DNA of 7,711 nt from a bacterium (GCA_021814895.1 JAKAHN010000026.1:1-7711), one strand, 5' to 3'; shown: positions 1 to 5,480, numbered from the stretch's first letter. Made by a program: numbers and translations. The notes: generated by a model from the letters alone, not told the origin.

Positions 1-284
1 TTAGCGTGAAAGAAAAAATAACCAGCCCGACATTCGTTTTTATTAAAAGTTATAAGTTAAATGTTAACGGTTATAAGCTGTTAATTCACATAGACGCTTA
101 TCGTCTGAAAAGCGGGGAAGAGCTTTTGAAGCTTGGTTGGGATGAGATGATTTCCGACCGACAAAATCTTATTTTAATTGAATGGGCGGGAAACGTCAGC
201 GAAGTTATCCCCGCCGATGCCCAAAAAATCAATTTTGAATTTATTGACGAAAATACCAGAAGGATTTCGTTAAACGCGAACTGA
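1..284 (+). CDS. tsaE: TsaE, tRNA t6A biosynthesis ATPase (5' partial)
   Basis: This is the C-terminal part of TsaE, the P-loop ATPase that works with TsaB and TsaD in the cytoplasm to make N6-threonylcarbamoyladenosine on ANN-decoding tRNAs. The frame is open to the window edge, so the GTG at 6 is almost certainly an internal Val; the Walker A region and roughly 40-50 N-terminal residues lie outside. Visible family motifs, counting from that Val, are ITSPTF (residues 5-10), HIDAYRL (28-34), an acidic/LGWDE stretch (38-47) and LIEWAGNV (57-64), followed by a short C-terminal strand; the stop is TGA at 282-284. The segment between SPTF and HIDAYRL (SYKLNVNGYKL) seems slightly long and is coded by repetitive TTATAAG-type DNA, perhaps a small in-frame expansion. 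No terminator is evident behind the gene. I am confident of the family from these motifs. Confidence 0.9.
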   Translation, partial: SVKEKITSPTFVFIKSYKLNVNGYKLLIHIDAYRLKSGEELLKLGWDEMISDRQNLILIEWAGNVSEVIPADAQKINFEFIDENTRRISLNAN

Positions 285-315
285 TACAAAGGTATCGTGG
301 ATTATTTCACATAAC

Positions 316-351
316 TTTAACCGCATTCATATTTTTAACCGTATTCATATT
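316..351. repeat. Tandem 18-bp duplication
   Basis: Two head-to-tail 18-bp units (316-333 and 334-351) of the form TTTAACCGyATTCATATT differ at one position (C in the first, T in the second). They lie between the tsaE stop and the left 44-bp palindrome. There is no coding potential; it looks like a recent local duplication. Whether it has a regulatory role cannot be told. Confidence 0.85.
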
Positions 352-376
352 TCGGAATCAAAAACAATTTCTCACA

Positions 377-420
377 ACCACAAATCAATATGTCGCTATA
401 GCGACATATTGATTTGTGGT
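377..420. repeat. Perfect 44-bp palindrome, left copy
   Basis: The two 22-nt arms (377-398 and 399-420) are exact reverse complements with no spacer; the outer ends read ACCACAAATCA and the centre is CGCTATAGCG. It differs from the palindrome at 1169-1212 at three positions per arm, and each change is matched in the opposite arm. Its last base is the first base of a TATAAT box, so anything bound here would cover the promoter of the Cas2-like gene. As RNA or single-stranded DNA it would form a hairpin of about 20 bp. No T-tract follows, so it is not a normal terminator. Confidence 0.97.
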
Positions 421-425
421 ATAAT
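417..425 (+). promoter_or_regulatory. Extended -10 promoter of the Cas2-like gene
   Basis: The sequence TGGTATAAT is a consensus -10 hexamer (420-425) with a TGn extension (417-419); I see no good -35. Transcription would begin near 432, leaving a leader of about 79 nt before the ATG at 511. The first four bases are the right end of the left palindrome, which suggests control of this promoter by whatever recognises the palindrome. Confidence 0.6.
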
Positions 426-510
426 ATTTATAATTCAAAAATTAAAAACACTCTAAATCGATGCCTAATAATTAAGAAAAAAATAATATTTTATTAAACC
501 CGGCTATTTT

Positions 511-1086
511 ATGGGAAAACTTGAAAACGAGGCTAAGATAAATAAAAGAAACGCAACGATTAAAAAGGCGGTCTTGGGGGCTGTTGCGCTGGCTGGCGTT
601 TTGAGTGTGGCCGCAATTGCCCCAGCTGTGTTGCCGGCTATTGAGCAACTCCAAGGTAAAAAGAGAAAAAGTCTATATCAACGATTAGCGGTTGATACGG
701 CAAGGCGTAGATTGGTCGATAAAGGACTTATCGAGTACGATGGCAGAGGTTTTTTAAAACTTACTCGGCTTGGTAAAGAAGAACTTGCTAAATTGGAAGC
801 AAGTGAATATAAAATAAAAATTCCCAAAAGATGGGATGAAAAATGGCGAGTCATTATTTTTGATATAAAGGAGGAAAGAAGAAGTTTACGCTCTAGAATA
901 AGAAGGACAGTTTTAGCTTTGGGATTCAGACGACTGCAGGATAGTGTTTGGATTTTTCCGTATGACTGTGAAGATTTGATGACCCTTCTCAAAGCAGACT
1001 TTAAAATAGGGAAGGATCTGCTCTATTTAATTGTTGAAAAGATTGAGAACGATAAGCCGATAAAAGATCTATTTGGTCTTAAATAA
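511..1086 (+). CDS. Winged-helix/Cas2-like (PaaX-type) protein
   Basis: This 191-residue protein has three parts. Residues 1-18 are polar and basic. Residues 19-46 form a hydrophobic Ala/Val-rich helix that could be a membrane anchor. Residues about 48-98 look like a winged helix-turn-helix (RRRLVDKGLIEYD, then a FLKLTRLGKEEL wing/helix). Residues 110-191 have the Cas2 ferredoxin-like pattern: WRVIIFDI with Asp118 where Cas2 carries its conserved acidic residue, then LGFRRLQDSVWIFPY (137-151), and a terminal strand LLYLIVEKI (170-178). PaaX-family regulators also pair wHTH domains with a Cas2-like C-terminal fold, and such orphan proteins are common in CPR genomes as far as I recall. No CRISPR array or cas1 is near. 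Start: the ATG at 511 has no Shine-Dalgarno; it is the first ATG of a frame that covers all domains. The gene is bracketed by two 44-bp palindromes. Likely roles are DNA binding with autoregulation, or nucleic-acid processing tied to the palindromes; neither is shown. Confidence 0.82.
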   Translation: MGKLENEAKINKRNATIKKAVLGAVALAGVLSVAAIAPAVLPAIEQLQGKKRKSLYQRLAVDTARRRLVDKGLIEYDGRGFLKLTRLGKEELAKLEASEYKIKIPKRWDEKWRVIIFDIKEERRSLRSRIRRTVLALGFRRLQDSVWIFPYDCEDLMTLLKADFKIGKDLLYLIVEKIENDKPIKDLFGLK

Positions 1087-1154
1087 TTTTTTAATCTTTC
1101 AACTTCTCGTAGCTCTGTTGCAAGGTAGTTCATTTTTCTCACACCACCTACGGG

Positions 1155-1168
1155 TTACAAATATTATT
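1155..1168. repeat. Inner flank of right palindrome, inverted match to left inner flank
   Basis: Read on the minus strand, this stretch (AATAATATTTGTAA) resembles the bases just inside the left palindrome (421-433, ATAATATTTATAA) with one insertion and one substitution. The outer flanks of the two palindromes show no such similarity. The symmetry therefore extends toward the gene on both sides, as in long terminal inverted repeats. Confidence 0.55.
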
Positions 1169-1212
1169 ACCACAAATCACAATGTCCCTATAGGGACATT
1201 GTGATTTGTGGT
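1169..1212. repeat. Perfect 44-bp palindrome, right copy
   Basis: Arms 1169-1190 and 1191-1212 are exact reverse complements. It shares the outer ACCACAAATCA and the central CTATAG with the left copy and differs at arm positions 12, 13 and 19, always with the matching change in the other arm. It begins 83 bp after the Cas2-like stop codon and ends about 157 bp before the polA start. Unlike the left copy, its outer right end runs into CAATTATGG with no -10 box. No T-tract follows. Confidence 0.97.
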
Positions 1213-1288
1213 CAATTATGGCCAAGTAATTTGGTTTATAACGATAAGCGTTTTCATTAAGGTCTTTCAGGGTTTTGTGAAGTAATGC

Positions 1289-1318
1289 TTGAAAAAATAG
1301 GAGTTTTGAGGCTATAGA
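1289..1318 (+). promoter_or_regulatory. Possible polA promoter
   Basis: TTGAAA (1289-1294) and TATAGA (1313-1318) are spaced by 18 bp, which would start transcription near 1325 and give a leader of about 45 nt to the ATG at 1370. A second candidate -10, TATTAT at 1351-1356, would leave only about 7 nt but lacks a -35. Both are weak calls in AT-rich DNA. Confidence 0.35.
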
Positions 1319-1369
1319 AGCTTGTCTATTCTCGCGTTATACTTAAGTTGTATTATTAAATCATTAATC

Positions 1370-3868
1370 ATGAATCTTAAGGCCAAAAAACGACTCATTC
1401 TGCTTGATGCTCACGCCATTATTCATCGGGCGTATCACGCTTTGCCGGATTTCGCTTCGTCAAAAGGCGAACCGACAGGAGCGCTTTACGGCTTGACGGC
1501 GATGATTTTGAAGATTGTGAACGATTTGAATCCTGATTGGATTATTGCCGCTTACGACTTGCCGAAGCCGACCTATCGGCACGAAGTTTACAAAGATTAC
1601 AAAGCCGGCCGAGCGAAAGCGGACGAAGAATTGATTGCCCAACTGAAGCGCTCTCGTGATTTACTTTCGGCCCTTTCCATTCCAATTTACGATAAAGAAG
1701 GTTTTGAAGCGGATGATATTCTCGGCACAATAGTTGAGATGTTAAATGTAAGAAATTCCAAGTTAAACGTTGATATTATAATCGCTTCGGGCGATATGGA
1801 CACCCTTCAGCTTGTTGATGATAAAAAAGTTCAAGTTTATACTTTGAAAAAAGGCATTCAAGATACGATTTTGTATGATGAGGATGCGGTAGTTAAAAGA
1901 TTCGGTTTTCATCCAAAACTTTTACCCGATTATAAAGGCCTGCGCGGAGACCCGTCTGATAACATTATCGGAATTAAAGGGATTGGCGAGAAAACCGCTT
2001 CCATACTCATTCAAAAATTCGGGACAATAGAGGATATTTACAAAACTCTCAATTCTGGCGACGAAGAATTTTTGGAAGCCGGTATCAAGGAAAGGATAAT
2101 AAAACTTTTGAGAGACAATAAAGAAGAGGCGGAATTCAGTAAGATTTTAGCGTCAATCCGTCGGGATGCGCCTATTGATTTTCATTTGCCGGAAAAGCTG
2201 TGGTCGGAAACGATTGATTTGAAAAACGCAGAAAGCTTTTTTGCCGATTTGGAATTTCGAACGATGGGGGTGCGATTGAGGCAATCTCTCACCAATAACT
2301 CATCACAAACTACTGATAACAAAAAAGAAAAAGGAGAGATAGTGCAATCGGGTCTGAATTTTGTCGCACCTGATAAATTTTCGGATGAAAATTTAAAAGG
2401 GCAAGAAAATTCAGGCCTACCTCTATTGACAGCTAATAGTTTAAAGCTAACAGCTAGTTTGCCAATAATGTTATGGCTTTTGAATTCATCAATTACCAAT
2501 CCGAATTGGGATGATGTTTCCGCTTACACTAAAAAAGAAACGCCGGCGGACGCCGATGCTTATTTGTCAGACGAGTTGAAAAAACAGGGATTGGATAAGG
2601 TTTTTGAAACCATTGAAAAACCGCTTATTCCAGTGATTGAAAAAATGAACGCGAAAGGAGCCGCGGTGGACACCGAATATCTTACGGAACTGGGCAAGGA
2701 GTACAGGATTTCTTTGAAAAATTTGGAAGAAAAAATTTGGGAGATGGCCGATGAGAAGTTTAATATTGCTTCGCCGAAACAACTCGGTCAGATTTTGTTT
2801 GTAAAGCTGGGGTTAAAGGCTAAGAATCAGAAAAAAACGGGGACAGGAGCACTCTCAACGAAAGAATCGGAGCTGGCGAAACTTGCGGATGTTCATCCCA
2901 TTATCCAGCTTATTCTCCAGTATCGCGAATTGGCGAAACTACTTTCCACTTATATTGACAATTTGGTGCCGATGGTCGGGGCTGACAGGCGTTTGCACGC
3001 CAAGTTTTTATCAGCCGGAACAACAACCGGCCGAATGGCGTCGGAGAGTCCGAATTTACAGAATATTCCGAATCATTCGGAACTCGGTTTGCGGATCAGA
3101 AACGCTTTTGTGGCGGAGAAAGGGAATGTTTTGGTTTCCTTTGATTATTCGCAGATAGAACTTAGAATTGCCGCCTTTTTATCGGGCGACAAGGAGATGA
3201 TAAGAATTTTCAGGGAAGGCAAAGATGTTCACACGGCGGTTGCGGCGGCGGTTTTTGGCGTGCCGGCGGAGCGGGTTGATAAAGATATGCGCCGGAGAGC
3301 AAAGGTAATAAATTTCGGCGTAATGTATGGAATGGGCGTAAACGCTTTGCAGAAAGCTCTGAGCGTTCCTGGAGAAGCGCCTGTTATTCGCGCCGAAGCT
3401 CAGAAGTTTTATGATGATTATTTCAAAACTTTTTCCGGTTTGGCGGAATATTTGGATAATGTTAAAAAAGAAACGGCGAAAAGAGGTTATACCGAAACTT
3501 TTTTCGGCCGCAGACGTTATTTTGAGGGGATAAACTCGCGTCTGCCGTTTATAAGAGCATCAGCCGAGCGGATGGCTATCAACGCGCCGATTCAGGGTAC
3601 GGAAGCTGATATTATTAAGCTGGCGATGATTCGGGCAAATGAATGGCTAACCAAACAAAAATTTGACGGCGGAGTATTTTTAGTGCTCCAAGTTCACGAT
3701 GAGCTTGTTTATGAAATGGATAAAAAGGCGGTTGATAAGGTCGCCCCGGAAATTAAAAAAATTATGGAGGGCGTTTTAACTTCAGTTGAAACTGGCGGTG
3801 TGCCGATTGCCGCCGATGTTTCGGTTGGGGAGAATTGGGGGGAGATGAAAAAACTGAATAAAGAATAA
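1370..3868 (+). CDS. polA: DNA polymerase I with vestigial proofreading domain
   Basis: Family A DNA polymerase of 832 residues, used in Okazaki-fragment processing and repair. Residues 7 to about 300 are the 5'-3' exonuclease, with metal-binding acidic residues visible in LLDAH (D13), GFEADD (E113, D115, D116), ASGDMD (D142, D144) and GDPSDN (D194, D197), and a helix-hairpin-helix IGIKGIGEKTA (200-210). Residues about 300-405 replace the 3'-5' exonuclease; no ExoI-III acidic motifs are visible and much of it is low complexity, so proofreading is probably absent. The polymerase domain has motif A FDYSQIELR (D592), motif B from R641 with K645, F649 and Y653, and motif C VHDE (D777, E778). Phe at 649 matches polymerases that discriminate against dideoxynucleotides. 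I chose the ATG at 1370 over an upstream TTG (1322) because homology begins at residue 7 and the extra 16 residues look like non-coding DNA. No Shine-Dalgarno is present. The next gene, 93 bp downstream, is another replication gene. Confidence 0.97.
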   Translation: MNLKAKKRLILLDAHAIIHRAYHALPDFASSKGEPTGALYGLTAMILKIVNDLNPDWIIAAYDLPKPTYRHEVYKDYKAGRAKADEELIAQLKRSRDLLSALSIPIYDKEGFEADDILGTIVEMLNVRNSKLNVDIIIASGDMDTLQLVDDKKVQVYTLKKGIQDTILYDEDAVVKRFGFHPKLLPDYKGLRGDPSDNIIGIKGIGEKTASILIQKFGTIEDIYKTLNSGDEEFLEAGIKERIIKLLRDNKEEAEFSKILASIRRDAPIDFHLPEKLWSETIDLKNAESFFADLEFRTMGVRLRQSLTNNSSQTTDNKKEKGEIVQSGLNFVAPDKFSDENLKGQENSGLPLLTANSLKLTASLPIMLWLLNSSITNPNWDDVSAYTKKETPADADAYLSDELKKQGLDKVFETIEKPLIPVIEKMNAKGAAVDTEYLTELGKEYRISLKNLEEKIWEMADEKFNIASPKQLGQILFVKLGLKAKNQKKTGTGALSTKESELAKLADVHPIIQLILQYRELAKLLSTYIDNLVPMVGADRRLHAKFLSAGTTTGRMASESPNLQNIPNHSELGLRIRNAFVAEKGNVLVSFDYSQIELRIAAFLSGDKEMIRIFREGKDVHTAVAAAVFGVPAERVDKDMRRRAKVINFGVMYGMGVNALQKALSVPGEAPVIRAEAQKFYDDYFKTFSGLAEYLDNVKKETAKRGYTETFFGRRRYFEGINSRLPFIRASAERMAINAPIQGTEADIIKLAMIRANEWLTKQKFDGGVFLVLQVHDELVYEMDKKAVDKVAPEIKKIMEGVLTSVETGGVPIAADVSVGENWGEMKKLNKE

Positions 3869-3925
3869 TGAATTAGGAATTATGAAAAAATTAGATGAAA
3901 AAATGCAAGATTAGAATTTTTTTAA

Positions 3926-3954
3926 TTGTCAATTTTTACATAACGCACTATTCT
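3926..3954 (+). promoter_or_regulatory. Possible leaderless promoter of the holA-like gene
   Basis: TTGTCA (3926-3931) and TATTCT (3949-3954) are 17 bp apart. Transcription would start at about 3961, one base before the ATG at 3962, giving an essentially leaderless mRNA. This fits the lack of any Shine-Dalgarno, but the -10 is only a moderate match. Confidence 0.4.
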
Positions 3955-3961
3955 TAAATCT

Positions 3962-4672
3962 ATGTTATATCTTATCTACGGAAATGACCGGCAAAAGGCA
4001 CGGGCGAAAGCGCGGGAGATTTTGGAGTCTTTGAAAAAGAAAAAGCCAGGTGCGACACTGGTAAATTTGGAAGAGGGTGGGGTTAGCGAAGCGAAGATTG
4101 AAGAATTGTCAGAAAGCCAAGGATTATTTGAGAGAAAATTTATTGTTTTTTCCGATAGAGTTTGCGCTGACGCAGGTAATGCGGGAATCATTAAAGAAAA
4201 ATTGTCAATAATCGCGAAATCGGAAAACGTTTTTGTTTTTTTGGAAGAATCTTTAAAGGCGGATTTGATGAAAGTCTTTGAAAAACATTCTGTTAAGGTT
4301 CAGGAATTTAAAAAAGTTGAGAAAAAAGAAAGATTCAATTCTTTTTTATTAGCTGACGCGCTGGGACAGAGAAATAAAGAAAGATTATGGGTTTTATACA
4401 ACGAAGCCATTCGGGAGGGGATTGTTGCCGAAGAGTTGCATGGAACTTTGTTTTGGCAGATAAAAGCGATGCGTTCTGTTGAAATAACCAAAACTCCAGT
4501 CGAAGCCGGCCTCAAACCATTTTCTTGGACAAAAGCAAGGTCTGCCTTGCGTAATTGGAAGTCTGATGAATTAAAAAATATAAGCAATAAATTGGTTTCA
4601 ATTTATCACGATTCGCACCGTGGCGAACACGAACTGGAAACAGCGCTGGAGAAATTTATTTTGGATTTGTAG
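3962..4672 (+). CDS. holA: DNA polymerase III delta subunit-like (clamp loader)
   Basis: This 236-residue protein resembles the HolA/delta subunit, the clamp-loader arm that opens the beta sliding clamp. Support comes from the N-terminal LYLIYGNDRQKARAKAREIL (2-21, the usual strand-glycine-helix start), the segment ESQGLFERKFIVFSD (51-65, corresponding to the delta motif around its clamp-binding and core strand), the strand NVFVFLEE (89-96), and an all-helical C-terminal half with FWQIKAMRS (164-172), as in the delta C-terminal oligomerisation domain. It is about 100 residues shorter than E. coli delta, so the middle domain is reduced; short delta proteins are typical of CPR genomes as far as I recall. 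It follows polA by 93 bp on the same strand. The ATG has no Shine-Dalgarno; a possible -10 sits 7 nt upstream. The alternative is an uncharacterised AAA+-derived protein, since the similarity is weak at residue level. Confidence 0.68.
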   Translation: MLYLIYGNDRQKARAKAREILESLKKKKPGATLVNLEEGGVSEAKIEELSESQGLFERKFIVFSDRVCADAGNAGIIKEKLSIIAKSENVFVFLEESLKADLMKVFEKHSVKVQEFKKVEKKERFNSFLLADALGQRNKERLWVLYNEAIREGIVAEELHGTLFWQIKAMRSVEITKTPVEAGLKPFSWTKARSALRNWKSDELKNISNKLVSIYHDSHRGEHELETALEKFILDL

Positions 4673-4729
4673 CTAATGCGTGAGGAAAATTTTTTTAAAC
4701 TAGTAATTTTGCGGGAATTTTCACATTAC

Positions 4730-4758
4730 TTGAAAAAGTGAAGTTAGTAGAGTATCTT
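4730..4758 (+). promoter_or_regulatory. Promoter of the 119-residue ORF
   Basis: TTGAAA (4730-4735) and TATCTT (4753-4758) with a 17-bp spacer lie just upstream of a gene with a strong Shine-Dalgarno. The predicted start is near 4765, giving a leader of about 20 nt. Confidence 0.5.
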
Positions 4759-4776
4759 AATTTCAGAATTGTGAAC

Positions 4777-4781
4777 GGAGG
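4777..4781 (+). promoter_or_regulatory. Shine-Dalgarno GGAGG
   Basis: GGAGG lies 4 bp before the ATG at 4786. It fixes the start of the 119-residue gene and stands out because the replication genes nearby have no Shine-Dalgarno. Confidence 0.8.
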
Positions 4782-4785
4782 TTAA

Positions 4786-5145
4786 ATGAATGCTGTTATT
4801 GACCCTAAGGACAATAATCTTGGCTTAATCAAGGTTACCTCGGCGCCTAGTGGCGGCCCTGCTCCTTTATGGGTAAGGAAAAGGTGGGTCGGGTGCGAAC
4901 TTCCTTGTTTGTATTACGACCCGTGTGCGTTGCCAAAGAGCCCCGGTAGTTTTTTGACTGCATTTGTCGTTTTGCAGGTACACGCCATTGCAGTTTTGGC
5001 TAAAGTAGCGCCAAGGGCTGTTCAATATTGGAATTCAATTGGGTATCCAACTAGCGACAAGGGGACCTGGCTTTTTGAGCCAAGGTATGTGGAAGTTTTG
5101 AAAAGCCCGTTAGTAAAGGCCGAACTTTTTAGCGAAAACAATTGA
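4786..5145 (+). CDS. Hypothetical protein, 119 aa
   Basis: I do not recognise this protein. It is probably real: it has a -35/-10 pair, a perfect GGAGG 4 bp before the ATG, and a strong intrinsic terminator starting one base after the stop. It has no signal peptide and no clear membrane helix; the only hydrophobic run is about 57-74 (FLTAFVVLQVHAIAVLAK), which is short and ends in a basic residue. The N-terminal third contains VTSAPSGGPAPLWVRKRWVGCELPC (residues 17-41), rich in Pro, Gly and Trp, and three Cys (37, 41, 47). No second Cys/His cluster completes an obvious zinc site. The last 50 residues include YWNSIGYP and WLFEPRYVEVL, which look like a small alpha/beta domain. It appears to be a single-gene unit with no functional neighbours, so no role can be inferred. 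Confidence 0.75.
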   Translation: MNAVIDPKDNNLGLIKVTSAPSGGPAPLWVRKRWVGCELPCLYYDPCALPKSPGSFLTAFVVLQVHAIAVLAKVAPRAVQYWNSIGYPTSDKGTWLFEPRYVEVLKSPLVKAELFSENN

Positions 5146-5146
5146 T

Positions 5147-5173
5147 AGGTTGTGAGGGTCTCACAACCTTTTT
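5147..5173 (+). terminator. Intrinsic terminator of the 119-aa ORF
   Basis: A perfect 10-bp stem (5147-5156 with 5160-5169, AGGTTGTGAG and its complement) with a 3-nt loop is followed by a run of five T (5169-5173). It begins one base after the stop codon. On the minus strand the stem lacks a T-tract, so it should act in the + direction only. Confidence 0.92.
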
Positions 5174-5177
5174 AATT

Positions 5178-5407
5178 ACGAGGAAACCCCGTGCGACTCC
5201 CTCTCCACCGGGAGCACGGGGATGAATCGAACCTTACACCTACCGCGCCTTTTCGCGGCAGGCTTTAAACATGAGAATTCGAAGCTTGAGTCACAGCGTA
5301 TATCAGATTGAATACCACTTACCGTGGCGGATGCTCAATCGGGCTTTGATTCCCACACGAAAGCGCCCCGCGCTTTCTCGGTCGAATAACTTCCCTTCGT
5401 TACGTTA
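5178..5407 (-). other. Structured, GC-rich intergenic region; possible ncRNA
   Basis: This stretch holds no convincing ORF but several nested inverted repeats. One is a 7-bp plus 5-bp stem with a 3-nt bulge (5187-5193/5215-5221 and 5197-5201/5210-5214). A 9-bp stem follows (5239-5247/5254-5262), then a 6-bp stem enclosing a 4-bp stem (5306-5311/5335-5340 and 5315-5318/5324-5327), and a perfect 8-bp stem with a CCC loop on the + strand (5359-5366/5370-5377). A weaker ATAAC/GTTAT pair (5386-5390/5404-5408) overlaps the last tRNA base. The odd pair in the 9-bp stem (5242/5259) is a G-U wobble on the minus strand but an A-C mismatch on the plus strand, which favours an RNA read on the minus strand, downstream of and in line with tRNA-Lys. 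I compared it with tmRNA, RNase P RNA, SRP RNA and tRNA and could not make any of them fit. Confidence 0.4.
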
Positions 5408-5480
5408 TCCGCCCGGGGGGAATCGAACCCTCGACCCTCTCCTTAAAAGGGAGCTGCTCTACCAACTGAGCTACGGGCGG
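5408..5480 (-). tRNA. tRNA-Lys (anticodon TTT)
   Basis: On the minus strand a full cloverleaf can be drawn from 5480 to 5408. The acceptor CCGCCCG/CGGGCGG is perfect, the D arm is GCTC-AGTTGGTA-GAGC, the anticodon loop is CTTTTAA (TTT, Lys), the variable loop has 5 nt, and the T loop is TTCGATT. The discriminator is A and CCA is not encoded. Two pairs are non-canonical: 27-43 is G-A and 50-64 is A-C. The acceptor begins with C1-G72, which is not the usual G1-C72 of tRNA-Lys. Decoding TTT would cover AAA, a common Lys codon in this AT-rich genome. Upstream (higher coordinates) lies a decayed copy of its 5' half. Confidence 0.93.

Noticed and set aside
377..420. Palindrome as an intrinsic terminator for tsaE
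   Set aside because: The stem is followed by ATAATATTT rather than a T-tract, and it overlaps a promoter. The right copy also lacks a T-tract.
1025..1133. Short minus-strand frame (MNYLATELREVE...) antisense to the end of the Cas2-like gene
   Set aside because: Only about 36 codons, no Shine-Dalgarno, and mostly complementary to a real gene. It might be a remnant of a longer gene but nothing supports that here.
377..1212. CRISPR array formed by the two 44-bp repeats near a Cas2-like gene
   Set aside because: Only two copies exist, about 750 bp apart with a gene between them; there are no regularly spaced repeats or spacers and no cas1.
1322..1369. TTG start for polA 16 codons upstream
   Set aside because: The added residues have no homology to PolA, and 1322 lies at or before the likely transcript start.
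5178..5407. tmRNA, RNase P RNA or a second tRNA
   Set aside because: Fragments such as GGTTCGATTC and ATTCGACCG look suggestive, but the T-stem does not pair, no tag reading frame ending in Ala-Ala is found, and the conserved RNase P core is absent.
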